Positions 17,191 through 26,105 of a stretch of 64,000 nt of DNA are shown here, piece by piece. The stretch covers positions 1,426,001-1,490,000 of the forward strand of contig NZ_FJVE01000007.1 of assembly GCF_900078195.1 (NCBI RefSeq), in the 5' to 3' direction. The first letter of the stretch is position 1. Each line of letters opens with the position of its first letter. The position numbers and the translations under genes were made by a program. The notes beneath the pieces are model-generated. The model worked only from the letters and a program-made list of their open reading frames with translations, had not been told where the DNA came from and did not search any database. Source of the DNA: Clostridium sp. Marseille-P299. GTDB taxonomy: Bacteria; Bacillota; Clostridia; Lachnospirales; Lachnospiraceae.

Positions 17191-17331
17191 ACCTCAGAGA
17201 ATTTGTAGTATTTAAATAATTTGTTGTATCATTTGGTATTTTGTTCAAGCATTATAAGTTAGATGGAAAATCCTACATATTAAAATATTATTAAAATTTC
17301 ACAAATAATATACAGAATTATCGGAAATTTA

Positions 17332-17361
17332 TTGACATTATGATAAAGAATGTTTTATATT
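17332..17361 (+). promoter_or_regulatory. sigma-A promoter of the SseB-like gene
   Basis: TTGACA (17332-17337), then TTATAT at 17355 (17-base spacer) or TATATT at 17356 (18-base spacer). The gene starts 65 bp downstream. Confidence 0.65.
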
Positions 17362-17425
17362 GGTATATAAAGCATCAAAAGTTTTGGATGTTTTGAGTAC
17401 GATATAAAAAGAAGAGGATAGACAT

Positions 17426-18157
17426 ATGAGTGATACAAATAATCAAGATCTTTTGAACGCAATAAAGATTATGAGAAAACGAGGAACAGATGAGTCCATA
17501 AGCCAGATGATCGATGAAGTCATGAAGGCTCAATTTTTAATGCCAGCATTTGTTACAAAATCTGGTGATGACGCAGGATATAATGCAATTGATGATAAAA
17601 CAGAAGTAAACTATCGCTATATAAAGGACAAAAATGGTGATAAATACTGTTTAGCATTTACAGATTGGTCTGAATTAAGAAAATGGAATAACGGTGATAA
17701 TCAAGAAGCAGTCCTTTCAACATTTGATAATTATGCTGAGTTAGTTCTAAACGATGAGTTTGGATTTAAAGGTTTTGTAATTAATCCTTATGGAGAAAAC
17801 TTAATATTTAAAAAAGAGTTAGTAGCTTCTTTAAAACAACAAAAACAAGAGCGTATGAATGCTAAGATTTATCTTGGAGAACCAAAGGAACAACCAACTG
17901 AATTGTTAACAGCAATTTCAGATTATCTTAAAGAATTACCAAATGTGAATGCTGCATATTACAGATTAATGTTACAGGGCAATGTGCAAAGTCATTTAAT
18001 CGTTGTTGATCTTACAGGGGATATGGATGAAACCTTTGATAAGATAGCTGATAAAGCATTCCCATTTTTAAATGATAAACTATTTAAATTAACTACGATT
18101 GATACTAATTTAGGAAAAGATGCAATTAAAGATTTAGATCCTTTTTATAAAAAGTAA
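17426..18157 (+). CDS. SseB family protein
   Basis: 243 residues, cytoplasmic. The N-terminal half (about 25-135) matches the SseB fold: sequence such as YCLAFTDWSELRKW, then FGFKGFVINPYGENLIF. The C-terminal half (about 150-243) has IYLGEPKEQPTELLTAISDYL and a beta-alpha domain like the SseB C-terminal domain. The family is named for enhanced serine sensitivity in E. coli, but its molecular role is not established. AGAGGA lies 8 bases before ATG 17426. It is a single-gene unit with its own promoter. Confidence 0.75.
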   Translation: MSDTNNQDLLNAIKIMRKRGTDESISQMIDEVMKAQFLMPAFVTKSGDDAGYNAIDDKTEVNYRYIKDKNGDKYCLAFTDWSELRKWNNGDNQEAVLSTFDNYAELVLNDEFGFKGFVINPYGENLIFKKELVASLKQQKQERMNAKIYLGEPKEQPTELLTAISDYLKELPNVNAAYYRLMLQGNVQSHLIVVDLTGDMDETFDKIADKAFPFLNDKLFKLTTIDTNLGKDAIKDLDPFYKK

Positions 18158-18258
18158 GCAATTAATTAGTTAAAACGATAGAAATTTTTAATACAAAGAC
18201 AATGTGCACAAAAATAATCAAAAAGTTTGGAATCTGATAGTTTAAAATCACTATATAT

Positions 18259-18361
18259 CACCTCCTATTTGTAGTAAAATATAGATATTACCAAAGTGGA
18301 TAAGCTTTTATTAAAAGCTAGGCCTAATGTAATATTACTATTCATTTACAAATAGGAGGTG
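18259..18361 (+). promoter_or_regulatory. 15-bp inverted repeat that can mask the xylanase ribosome site
   Basis: CACCTCCTATTTGTA (18259-18273) is the exact reverse complement of TACAAATAGGAGGTG (18347-18361). The second arm contains the Shine-Dalgarno AGGAGGTG of the xylanase, whose ATG is at 18367. The 73-base loop holds another hairpin (AGCTTTT/AAAAGCT, 18303-18319) and the palindrome GTAATATTAC. If transcription starts upstream of 18259 the ribosome site would be fully base-paired, which suggests translational control. The promoter could not be placed. Confidence 0.6.
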
Positions 18362-18366
18362 TGTTT

Positions 18367-20670
18367 ATGTTCCAAAAAAAGCTAATTGCACTTGTATTAG
18401 CCCTTGCTCTTGTAGTACCTACGACAGTTTCTAACATACCAAAGAGTAAAGCTGTGGCAGCAGATTCCGCTACTACTTATGGAAATCTAATCTATCAGGA
18501 TTTTGAATCAGGACTAAATGGTTGGGTTCCAAGAGGAATTGATGCAGAAGTTGTTGCTATAAGTACAGAAGAAGCTTATTCAGGATTGAATAGCGTAAAG
18601 ATTAGCAATCGCAGCAAGACATGGCATGGTGCTACATGTGACATGACGAATGAACTAACACTTGGGGAGACTTACGTATTTGGAATGATGTTTAAGTATA
18701 CTGGAAGTTCTTATTCTAGTACACAAAAATTTAGTTTGCAGTTGCAGTATAATGATGGTGTGAATGATCAATACAAGACGATAAAATCAGCGGCCGTAAC
18801 AAAAGGTCAGTGGACATTATTGCAAGGAGAATATACAATTCCTACGGATGCAACTAATGTTTACGTCTATGTTGAGACAGAGTATAAATCCTCTCCATCA
18901 GCACAAGATTTTATGGACTTTTACATTGATGACTTTACAGCAACACCAGCGGTTTTACCAGAGATTGAGAAAAATATCGCAAGTTTACAAGATGTATTTG
19001 CGGGTTATTTTAATATTGGAGGTGCAGCAACCGCAAGTGAGATAGCACCATTACCTGCAAAAGATTTGGTACGAAAGCATTATAATAATTTAACGTTTGG
19101 AAATGAATTAAAACCAGACGCAGTTTTAGATCATGCAGCTACAATAGCTTATATGGAAGCAAATGGTGGAAATCAGGTGAATCCACAAGTGAATTTAAGA
19201 GCAGCAAAAACTTTACTTGAATTTGCAAGAGATAACAATATTCCTGTCCGGGGACACACATTGGTTTGGCATAGTCAAACGCCAGATTGGTTTTTTAAAG
19301 AAAATTATTCTATGGATTCAAGTGCAGCATGGGTTTCTAAAGAAGTCATGTTACAACGACTTGAAAATTACATAAAGAATCTAATGGAACTCATTAAGAC
19401 AAGCTATCCAACGGTAGAATTTTATGCGTGGGACGTTGTAAATGAAGCGGTGGATCCGAATACTTCTACCGGTATGAGAAACCCTGGTTCTAATAATGTT
19501 ACTGCAGGTAATTCACTATGGATGCAAACAATTGGAGTAGAATTTATAGAAAAAGCCTTTGAATATGCCAGAAAATATGCGCCAGAAGGTTGTAAACTTT
19601 TCTATAATGATTATAATGAGTACGAAGATAAGAAGAGTACATTTATCTTTAATATCTTAAAGAATTTAAAGGATAAAGGTTTAGTGGATGGCATGGGCAT
19701 GCAATCCCATTGGGTTATGGAATATCCAAGTATTAGCATGTTTGAATCCTCCGTTCGTAAATACAATTCTTTAGGTATTGAGATTCAGTTAACAGAGCTT
19801 GATATAAAACAACCAGATAACAGTACTTCTGCATTAGCAGCTCAGGCGAGTCGTTATAAGCTTTTAATGAATAAAGTACTTTCATTGAAAAAAGAAGGAA
19901 TTAATATTACGAACGTAATTTTCTGGGGAGTTACAGACAAAACAAGTTGGCTTGGTGGATATCCATTATTATTTGATGGAAATTATAAGGCAAAGCCAGC
20001 ATATTATTCGATAATCGAGGGTGTTACTCCAATGCCGACAGTAACGCCAACAGTAACACCGACGGTAGTACCAACGATTATTCCGACAATAACACCAACG
20101 GTAGTACCGACGATTACGCCGACAGTAACACCAACGGTAGTACCAACGATTACGCCGACAATAACACCAACGGTAATTCCAACGATTACGCCAAGCGTAA
20201 CCCCAACTGTAATACCGACGATTACTCCAACGGTAACCCCTTCATTAACTCCAACACCAACGACTATACCAGTGGAGGGAAAACCTGTTGTAGCAGTAAC
20301 TACGAAACATAATGGTAATTATATAAGTCAACAATATACGGTTAGCGCATTATCGGGTACCATTGATTTATCAAAAGTTACAATCGTTTATACGGCAGAT
20401 GGAATGAGTTCAGTAGCTCAAAATCTATGGTTTGATAATGCAGCATTGCAATTAAGCGTTTCTCCGTGGTACGTATCTATGAATGGAAATATATCTGGAA
20501 TAATTAGTAACAAGGAATTAACGCTTACTATTACGAAAGGGAACACACTTGCCCAAGGGGAAGGTAAGCTAACCCTAGACCTTCGATTTGCAAAACCAGA
20601 TTGGTCAGTGTATGGCGAATTTACAAATGCTGTTGTTAAAGTTTATTATAATGGTGAATTAGTGCAATAA
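18367..20670 (+). CDS. secreted multi-domain GH10 endo-beta-1,4-xylanase
   Basis: About 767 residues. Signal peptide at 1-30 (KKLIALVLALALVVP, cleavage probably near AVAADS). A family 4/9/22-like carbohydrate-binding beta-sandwich follows at about 38-190 (NLIYQDFESGLNGWVPRG). The GH10 barrel spans about 200-545: RGHTLVWHSQTPDWF, the acid/base Glu in WDVVNEAV (about 360) and the nucleophile Glu in IQLTELDI (about 477). A Thr/Pro linker with repeated TPTV(V/T)PTI units (about 553-635) leads to a C-terminal beta-sandwich of CBM2/CBM3-like character (LSKVTIVYTADG). No dockerin is seen, so it is a free enzyme. ATG 18367 is 6 bases after AGGAGGT. It hydrolyses plant xylan outside the cell. Confidence 0.93.
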   Translation: MFQKKLIALVLALALVVPTTVSNIPKSKAVAADSATTYGNLIYQDFESGLNGWVPRGIDAEVVAISTEEAYSGLNSVKISNRSKTWHGATCDMTNELTLGETYVFGMMFKYTGSSYSSTQKFSLQLQYNDGVNDQYKTIKSAAVTKGQWTLLQGEYTIPTDATNVYVYVETEYKSSPSAQDFMDFYIDDFTATPAVLPEIEKNIASLQDVFAGYFNIGGAATASEIAPLPAKDLVRKHYNNLTFGNELKPDAVLDHAATIAYMEANGGNQVNPQVNLRAAKTLLEFARDNNIPVRGHTLVWHSQTPDWFFKENYSMDSSAAWVSKEVMLQRLENYIKNLMELIKTSYPTVEFYAWDVVNEAVDPNTSTGMRNPGSNNVTAGNSLWMQTIGVEFIEKAFEYARKYAPEGCKLFYNDYNEYEDKKSTFIFNILKNLKDKGLVDGMGMQSHWVMEYPSISMFESSVRKYNSLGIEIQLTELDIKQPDNSTSALAAQASRYKLLMNKVLSLKKEGINITNVIFWGVTDKTSWLGGYPLLFDGNYKAKPAYYSIIEGVTPMPTVTPTVTPTVVPTIIPTITPTVVPTITPTVTPTVVPTITPTITPTVIPTITPSVTPTVIPTITPTVTPSLTPTPTTIPVEGKPVVAVTTKHNGNYISQQYTVSALSGTIDLSKVTIVYTADGMSSVAQNLWFDNAALQLSVSPWYVSMNGNISGIISNKELTLTITKGNTLAQGEGKLTLDLRFAKPDWSVYGEFTNAVVKVYYNGELVQ
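20030..20270 (+). repeat. coding repeat encoding the Thr/Pro linker of the xylanase
   Basis: Degenerate 12-30 bp units of the type CCGACAGTAACACCAACGG repeat throughout, encoding TPTVTP/VPTITP. Such arrays are prone to in-frame copy changes and set the linker length. Confidence 0.7.
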
Positions 20671-20679
20671 GATAATTAT

Positions 20680-20732
20680 ATAAGGCTTTTGTAAAAGTAA
20701 GCTTAAGCTACTTTTATAAAGGCCTTATTAGT
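20680..20732 (+). terminator. intrinsic terminator-like hairpin after the xylanase
   Basis: ATAAGGCTTTTGTAAAAGTA pairs with TACTTTTATAAAGGCCTTAT around AGCTTAAGC, with one bulge. The T-run after the stem is poor. Confidence 0.65.
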
Positions 20733-20755
20733 TTGTATAAACCAAATTGTTTTTC

Positions 20756-20784
20756 TTGTGGAAATAATAAAAACATGTTATATT
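20756..20784 (+). promoter_or_regulatory. sigma-A promoter of the ygiQ-like gene
   Basis: TTGTGG (20756-20761), 17 bases, TATATT (20779-20784). The -35 box is only fair. Confidence 0.45.
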
Positions 20785-20880
20785 AGGTGTGGTTTAAAAA
20801 AGTATAGAATTCGAATGATAATACAAGTTAGTTTATAAATACCTATAAGTTAATGTATGAAAGGTTTGGTGCGAAATAAT

Positions 20881-22869
20881 ATGGTAAAAGATTATTTACC
20901 TTTAAATAAAGAAGATATGTTAAAACGAGGGTGGGAGCAATGTGATTTTGTCTATGTTATTGGTGATGCATATGTGGATCATCCTTCTTTTGGACCTGCG
21001 ATTATTAGCCGTATTTTAGAGAGCGAAGGTTATAAGGTTGGAATTATAGCTCAACCAGATTGGAAAGATGAATCAAGCATTGCGGCCCTTGGGGAGCCAA
21101 GACTAGGATTTTTAGTATCTGGCGGTAATATGGATACCATGGTAAACCATTATTCAGTTGCTAAAAAAAGAAGACACAATGATGCTTACACACCTGGAGG
21201 TGTCATTGGAAAACGTCCAGATCGAGCAACAATTGTATACTGTAATTTAATACGAAAAAAATATAAAAATGCTCCTATTATTATAGGAGGGATTGAAGCA
21301 TCTCTTAGAAGACTTGCGCATTATGATTATTGGAGTGATAAAGTAAAGAGATCTATTTTATTAGATTCTCAAGCAGATATTATTTCATATGGTATGGGAG
21401 AAAAGTCCATTGTTGAAATAGCAGATGCATTAAATAGTGGAATTGATGTAAAAGATATTACCTTCATTCCTGGAACGGTATATAAAGCAAAAAACTTAGA
21501 TTCAGTTTATGATGCAATACAATTACCAACCTTTCAAGAAATTTTAGATAGTAAGAAGGTTTTTGCAAAGAGTTTTTATCTTCAATATCAAAACACAGAT
21601 CCATATACAGCAAAGGTACTTGTGGAACAGTATAAAGAGAATGAGTTTGTAGTACAAAATCCACCAGCGAAACCATTAACACAATCTGAAATGGATCGAG
21701 TATATTCACTTCCATATATGCGTGATTATCATCCATCTTATAAAGAGCTTGGTGGGGTACCAGCAATTGAAGAGTTAAAATTTAGCTTAACTAGCAATCG
21801 TGGATGTTTTGGAGGATGTAATTTCTGTGCACTTACATTTCATCAAGGAAGAATAGTTCAGACAAGAAGTCACGAATCTATTATACACGAAGCTACTATT
21901 CTTACCTGGGATCCTGAGTTTAAAGGATATATTAACGACGTTGGTGGGCCAACGGCAAATTTCCGTAGTGCGGCATGTGAAAAGCAGCTTACGAAGGGTG
22001 TTTGTCTTAATAAACAATGTCTTTTCCCTAAACCATGTAAGAATATGAAGATTGACCATAAAGATTATCTAAGCTTATTAAAGAAATTAAGAGAATTACC
22101 AAAGGTTAAAAAGGTGTTTATACGTTCTGGTATTCGTTTTGATTATTTAATTAATGATCCAGATGATACTTTTATTGAAGAGTTATGTCAAAATCACGTA
22201 AGTGGTCAATTAAAGGTTGCACCAGAACATATTAGTGATAATGTTCTTACTATGATGGGAAAACCAGAGAATGCGGTATACGAAAAGTTTATTAAAAAAT
22301 ATCGTGCAACCAATGAAAAACTTGGTATGAAGCAATTTGTTGTTCCATATCTTATGTCTTCACATCCGGGTTCTACGATGAAAGAGGCGGTAGAACTTGC
22401 CGAGTATTTAAGAGATTTAGGATATATGCCAGAGCAGGTACAAGATTTTTATCCTACACCAAGTACTATTTCTACTTGTATGTACTATACAGAAATTGAT
22501 CCAAGAACAATGAAACCTGTTTATGTACCAAAGAATCCACATGAAAAAGCAATGCAAAGAGCATTGATTCAATATCGTAACCCTAAAAACTATCGATTGG
22601 TGGTGGAGGCTTTAACAGTTGCTGGTAGAACGGATTTGATAGGGTATGATAAGAAGTGCTTGATTCGCCCAAGTTATCAAGATAAGGACAAGTTTGGTGG
22701 AAACCCATCAAAAGGAAGTTATTCATCTAAATCTTCGAATCGTAGAAATGGTAATGATGTGAAAAAGTCCTCAGGGAAAGGAACTAGAAGTGAATCTGGT
22801 ACAAAACCATCCAATAAGGGAAAAATTCGATCATTAAAAAACAAAAAGAAAAAAATAGTTTTAAAATAA
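20881..22869 (+). CDS. YgiQ family radical SAM protein
   Basis: About 662 residues. The N-terminus MVKDYLPLNKEDMLKRGW...GDAYVDHPSFG is the conserved YgiQ opening. A radical SAM core carries the CxxxCxxC cluster motif in GCFGGCNFCALTFHQGR (about residue 312). The C-terminal DUF3362-like region follows and ends in a Lys/Ser-rich tail of about 50 residues that looks disordered and could bind nucleic acid. The reaction catalysed by the family is not known. The start is uncertain: ATG 20881 gives the family-like N-terminus with a weak GGTG site; ATG 20857 is in frame upstream. The gene stands alone. Confidence 0.88.
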   Translation: MVKDYLPLNKEDMLKRGWEQCDFVYVIGDAYVDHPSFGPAIISRILESEGYKVGIIAQPDWKDESSIAALGEPRLGFLVSGGNMDTMVNHYSVAKKRRHNDAYTPGGVIGKRPDRATIVYCNLIRKKYKNAPIIIGGIEASLRRLAHYDYWSDKVKRSILLDSQADIISYGMGEKSIVEIADALNSGIDVKDITFIPGTVYKAKNLDSVYDAIQLPTFQEILDSKKVFAKSFYLQYQNTDPYTAKVLVEQYKENEFVVQNPPAKPLTQSEMDRVYSLPYMRDYHPSYKELGGVPAIEELKFSLTSNRGCFGGCNFCALTFHQGRIVQTRSHESIIHEATILTWDPEFKGYINDVGGPTANFRSAACEKQLTKGVCLNKQCLFPKPCKNMKIDHKDYLSLLKKLRELPKVKKVFIRSGIRFDYLINDPDDTFIEELCQNHVSGQLKVAPEHISDNVLTMMGKPENAVYEKFIKKYRATNEKLGMKQFVVPYLMSSHPGSTMKEAVELAEYLRDLGYMPEQVQDFYPTPSTISTCMYYTEIDPRTMKPVYVPKNPHEKAMQRALIQYRNPKNYRLVVEALTVAGRTDLIGYDKKCLIRPSYQDKDKFGGNPSKGSYSSKSSNRRNGNDVKKSSGKGTRSESGTKPSNKGKIRSLKNKKKKIVLK

Positions 22870-22996
22870 ATAGTAAACCAATTTTATAAATTGAAATAAA
22901 TTGTATAAATTGAAATAGACGAAGTATATAAAAACTGGAATAAACCATATATATATAAAATGAAATAAAATATATAAAAAGTGAAATAAATAAAGA
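22870..22996. repeat. degenerate AT-rich repeats after the ygiQ-like gene
   Basis: Imperfect units containing TATAAATTGAAATAAA, TATAAAAACTGGAATAAA and TATAAAATGAAATAAA recur every 17-25 bases. The stretch has stops in all frames and is non-coding. Confidence 0.5.
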
Positions 22997-23007
22997 CAAA
23001 AGGTAAC

Positions 23008-23066
23008 TGATTCAAGTGATAAAACTACTATATTTAGTAAGTTTCATCACCTGAATCATTTATTAT
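23008..23066 (+). terminator. terminator-like hairpin before the aldose epimerase gene
   Basis: TGATTCAAGTGATAAAACTACT pairs with AGTAAGTTTCATCACCTGAATCA with a few mismatches (arms about 22 bp, quoted here as TGATTCAAGTGAT and ATCACCTGAATCA), followed by TTTATTATAT. Confidence 0.6.
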
Positions 23067-23150
23067 ATAGAGTTTTATTATTAATTATATAATACTAGTA
23101 TTGAGGGTTTTTATGTTACAAAATGAAACGGAGAAGGGACAGGTATCAAC

Positions 23151-24050
23151 ATGGCATTTCATACGTTAGAAAATCAGGATTTAATTGTTAAAATCGAGGA
23201 TTTTGGTGCAGAAGTTACTTCTGTACAGTGTAAGAAGTCAGGTCAAGAGTACATATGGGAGGGAAACCCAGCTTATTGGAATCGACATTCACCAATTCTA
23301 TTTCCTTTTGTAGGAAATCAGAAAGGAAAGAAATACAGCTATAAAGGGAAGAAATACCCTATGGCACAACATGGTTTTGCAAGAGATATGGAGTATGTTC
23401 TAGTAGAAAAAGAAGATGAGAAGGCTGTATTTCGGTTAGAATCAAGTAGTGTTACAGAAAAAAATTATCCATTTCAATTTGTGTTAGAAGTTACATATAT
23501 TTTAAGAGAGAAGAAGTTGGATGTAATTTGGATGGTAAAAAATAAAGGTGATAATACGATGTACTTTCAAATAGGAGCACATCCTGCTTTTAATACTCAG
23601 GCGGTTATGGAAGAGGAAGAATCGAATTATTTTATCGCTTTTGATGGGGTTAAGGAATTGAAAGTTCGTACCATTGATATGAATACAGGGCTAGCTAAGA
23701 ATGAAACTATAGGTATGCCTATGAATGAAGTGATAGAAGATAAGGGATATTTACGGATAACAGAATCGTTGTTTAAGAATGATGCCCTTGTTATTGAAGA
23801 TAAACAATGTACTTTCGTACAATTATGTAAGCCCGATAAAACACCATATGTTACAGTAAGTTTTGATACACCTTTATTTGGAGTATGGTCACCTGCTAAA
23901 AAAGCGGTACCTTTTGTATGTATTGAGCCTTGGTATGGAAGATGCGATAAGGTTGATTTTCGTGGGGATTTAGAGGAAAAAGAGTATTTGAATGTGCTAG
24001 AAGCAAATAACATCTTTAATGCCTGTTATTCAATTTATTTTGGCTGTTAA
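23151..24050 (+). CDS. aldose 1-epimerase family protein (LacX/GalM type)
   Basis: 299 residues of the beta-sandwich mutarotase superfamily, LacX-like branch. Diagnostic sequences are WNRHSPILFPFVGNQ, the catalytic His of GAHPAFN (about 144), and the catalytic Glu in CIEPWYGRCD (about 265). It should interconvert alpha and beta anomers of a hexose, or a sugar 6-phosphate, in the cytoplasm. AAGGGACAGGT precedes ATG 23151. It is flanked by hairpins on both sides and seems monocistronic. The exact sugar is not predictable. Confidence 0.82.
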   Translation: MAFHTLENQDLIVKIEDFGAEVTSVQCKKSGQEYIWEGNPAYWNRHSPILFPFVGNQKGKKYSYKGKKYPMAQHGFARDMEYVLVEKEDEKAVFRLESSSVTEKNYPFQFVLEVTYILREKKLDVIWMVKNKGDNTMYFQIGAHPAFNTQAVMEEEESNYFIAFDGVKELKVRTIDMNTGLAKNETIGMPMNEVIEDKGYLRITESLFKNDALVIEDKQCTFVQLCKPDKTPYVTVSFDTPLFGVWSPAKKAVPFVCIEPWYGRCDKVDFRGDLEEKEYLNVLEANNIFNACYSIYFGC

Positions 24051-24180
24051 AAGTAAGATATTGGAACAGGGTATAAAAAATCACATTTAGAATCGATAAG
24101 AATTCGAATAAATGATATTTTTTAATTTTACCTCTTTTAAATTTATTGATTTTTTGATAAAATAGTTATGCATTATTGCA

Positions 24181-24229
24181 ACCTCCTTGTGATTTGTTGG
24201 GCAGACTGGCACGAGGAGGTCTTTTTTTT
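24181..24229 (+). terminator. GC-rich hairpin with T8 tail
   Basis: ACCTCCTTGTG (24181-24191) pairs with CACGAGGAGGT (24210-24220), one G-U, with an 18-base loop, followed by CTTTTTTTT. It sits 130 bp after the epimerase gene. It may be that gene's terminator or the 3' end of a short RNA; no convincing promoter was found directly upstream. Confidence 0.6.
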
Positions 24230-24327
24230 ATTGTAAAACAAAATCTTGGAGTTTGCACCTAAACATTTTAGAGCCAAAATTAAAAAAAAGAGCTTAAATA
24301 TTTGAAGAGCTTTAGTTAATTATTAAT

Positions 24328-24383
24328 AAAAAAGGGGATGATACAAAATAGTGTTATGCTAACAATCTATTTTGTATCATCCC
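24328..24383 (-). terminator. terminator of the SDR gene
   Basis: GGGATGATACAAAATAG (24335-24351) and CTATTTTGTATCATCCC (24367-24383) form a perfect 17-bp stem. On the minus strand a T-run (from TAAAAAA at 24328) follows it. Confidence 0.88.
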
Positions 24384-24409
24384 TAATTTATGTGTTATTA
24401 AAAGCTATA

Positions 24410-25198
24410 TTATTGTGGTTGTTTACCAATATAAGCTAAGATACCACCATCAACATAAAGAACATGTCCATTTACGAAGTTAGATGCTTCGGATGCTAAG
24501 AATACAGCAGGACCTGCAAGATCTTCAGGTGTTCCCCAACGAGCAGCAGGAGTCTTTGCAATAATAAAGTTATTGAAAGGATGTCCTTCTTCTCTTAATG
24601 GTGCAGTCTGAGGAGTTGCGATGTAACCAGGTCCAAGGCCATTACATTGGATGTTGAATTCACCGTACTCAGATGCGATGTTCTTAGTTAACATTTTTAA
24701 ACCACCCTTAGCAGCAGCATAAGCGGATACAGTCTCACGACCTAATTCACTCATCATAGAGCAGATGTTAATGATTTTACCGTGACCTTTTTTAATCATG
24801 CTAGGAATAACAGCTTTTGCCATGATGAATGGTGCATTTAAATCAACGTCGATAACTTGTCTAAATTCAGCTGCAGTCATATCACACATAGGGATACGTT
24901 TAATGATTCCTGCATTATTAACTAAAATGTCAATAACACCTACTTCTTTTTCGATTTGAGCAACCATAGCTGCTACTTGCTCTTCGTTAGTTACGTCACA
25001 AACATAACCATGAGCGTTAATACCAGCTTCTTTGTATGCTTCAAGTCCTTTATCTACTAATTCTTGTTTAATATCATTAAAACAAATGGTTGCACCAGCA
25101 GCTGCATAACTGCTTGCAATTGCAAATCCAATACCGTAAGAAGCACCAGTAACTAATGCTACTTTACCTTCAAGTGAAAAGTTTTTTGTGAAATCCAT
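24410..25198 (-). CDS. short-chain dehydrogenase, gluconate 5-dehydrogenase / KduD type
   Basis: 262 residues, classical SDR. Cofactor loop TGASYGIGFAIA (about 18), NNAG motif in DILVNNAGII (about 93), catalytic Ser in INICSMMSELG, and YAAAKGG (Tyr-x-x-x-Lys, about 160). The product resembles gluconate 5-dehydrogenases and 2-deoxy-D-gluconate 3-dehydrogenases, which reduce keto-sugar acids in hexuronate or gluconate breakdown. GGAGG precedes the start. It is a single-gene unit with its own promoter flanked by two operator-like sites, consistent with sugar-acid induction. The exact substrate is open. Confidence 0.85.
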   Translation of the reverse strand: MDFTKNFSLEGKVALVTGASYGIGFAIASSYAAAGATICFNDIKQELVDKGLEAYKEAGINAHGYVCDVTNEEQVAAMVAQIEKEVGVIDILVNNAGIIKRIPMCDMTAAEFRQVIDVDLNAPFIMAKAVIPSMIKKGHGKIINICSMMSELGRETVSAYAAAKGGLKMLTKNIASEYGEFNIQCNGLGPGYIATPQTAPLREEGHPFNNFIIAKTPAARWGTPEDLAGPAVFLASEASNFVNGHVLYVDGGILAYIGKQPQ

Positions 25199-25252
25199 AT
25201 GAATACCTCCATAAAATATTAGAATTACTTGAAACTATGTAAAATGCGGCAA

Positions 25253-25266
25253 ATTAAGCACTTACA
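25253..25266. promoter_or_regulatory. operator-like site 1 of the SDR gene
   Basis: ATTAAGCACTTACA lies downstream of the predicted start of transcription, inside the leader. It shares AAGCACTTACA with site 2, 109 bp away. Confidence 0.5.
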
Positions 25267-25300
25267 TTTATTTGTTATGTCACTAGTAATTACTTTAATA

Positions 25301-25329
25301 ATTATATCTCAATGGGTTTGAAAAATCAA
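25301..25329 (-). promoter_or_regulatory. sigma-A promoter of the SDR gene
   Basis: Minus strand: TTGATT (25329-25324), 17 bases, TATAAT (25306-25301). Transcription would start near 25294, about 95 bp before the gene. Confidence 0.65.
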
Positions 25330-25361
25330 GTAATATAGTAATTAAACTGTAAACATTAGGA

Positions 25362-25375
25362 TGTAAGCACTTACA
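25362..25375. promoter_or_regulatory. operator-like site 2 of the SDR gene
   Basis: TGTAAGCACTTACA is a palindrome apart from its two central bases. It resembles LacI/CcpA-family operators but lacks their usual central CG. It lies 32 bp upstream of the -35 box. Confidence 0.5.
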
Positions 25376-25473
25376 AATTGAACATATATCGACAGAATTC
25401 ATATTATATAGGGAAATAAAGGTATCAATTAGTCACTAATACATTTAATTCATATAGCGCCTTTTTGATATCC

Positions 25474-25502
25474 TTGAATAATGATATAATATTGTTTATA
25501 AT
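25474..25502 (+). promoter_or_regulatory. sigma-A promoter of yqeG-aroK
   Basis: TTGAAT (25474-25479), 17 bases, TATAAT (25497-25502). The first gene starts 85 bp downstream. Confidence 0.6.
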
Positions 25503-25586
25503 ATGCAAATATATAAGAAATCACTTTATTGAATGTAAAAAAAGTGATACACTAGCTTTGTAAATTAATATATGAAAGAGGTTGTC

Positions 25587-26087
25587 ATGTTTCAGAAATT
25601 TTATCCCAGTGAATATGTAAATTCTTCATTTGAAATAAATTATAAGAATCTTTATAAAGAAGGATACCGAGGTTTAATCTTTGATGTAGATAATACATTG
25701 GTTGAACACGGCGCAGATGCATCCAAAGAAGCACTTGCTTTAATGAAAGAGCTAAAAGAGATAGGATTTAAAGTATGCTTTTTATCAAACAATAATGAAG
25801 AAAGAGTGAAACGATTTAATAAAGATATTAATGGTCTCTATATATTTAAAGCAAATAAACCATCCAAAAAGGGATATCAACAAGCAATGAAGTTAATGGG
25901 GACTACAATTAAGAATACCGTATTTATCGGAGACCAATTGTTTACGGATGTGTATGGTGCGAATAGAATTGGTATGAAAACATTTCTCGTAAAACCCATT
26001 GGAAAGAAAGAAGAAATTCAAATCGTTATTAAGAGATATTTTGAACGCATAGTTTTATTTTTTTATAATCGAAGCTTAAAAAAATGA
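25587..26087 (+). CDS. YqeG family HAD-IIIA phosphatase
   Basis: About 166 residues. HAD motif I FDVDNTLVEHG (about 30), motif II FLSNNNEERV, the Lys of KANKPSKKGY, and motif IV-like FIGDQLFTDVYGANRIG. YqeG proteins act as phosphatases; some dephosphorylate phosphatidylglycerophosphate, but that assignment is not certain here. I chose ATG 25587 (product MFQKFYPSEYV, family-typical), 5 bases after GAGG; the in-frame ATG at 25572 would place that site inside the gene. In many Firmicutes yqeG sits next to aroE or other shikimate genes; here aroK follows 18 bp later. Confidence 0.86.
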   Translation: MFQKFYPSEYVNSSFEINYKNLYKEGYRGLIFDVDNTLVEHGADASKEALALMKELKEIGFKVCFLSNNNEERVKRFNKDINGLYIFKANKPSKKGYQQAMKLMGTTIKNTVFIGDQLFTDVYGANRIGMKTFLVKPIGKKEEIQIVIKRYFERIVLFFYNRSLKK

Positions 26088-26105
26088 AAGGCACGGTATC
26101 AAAAG

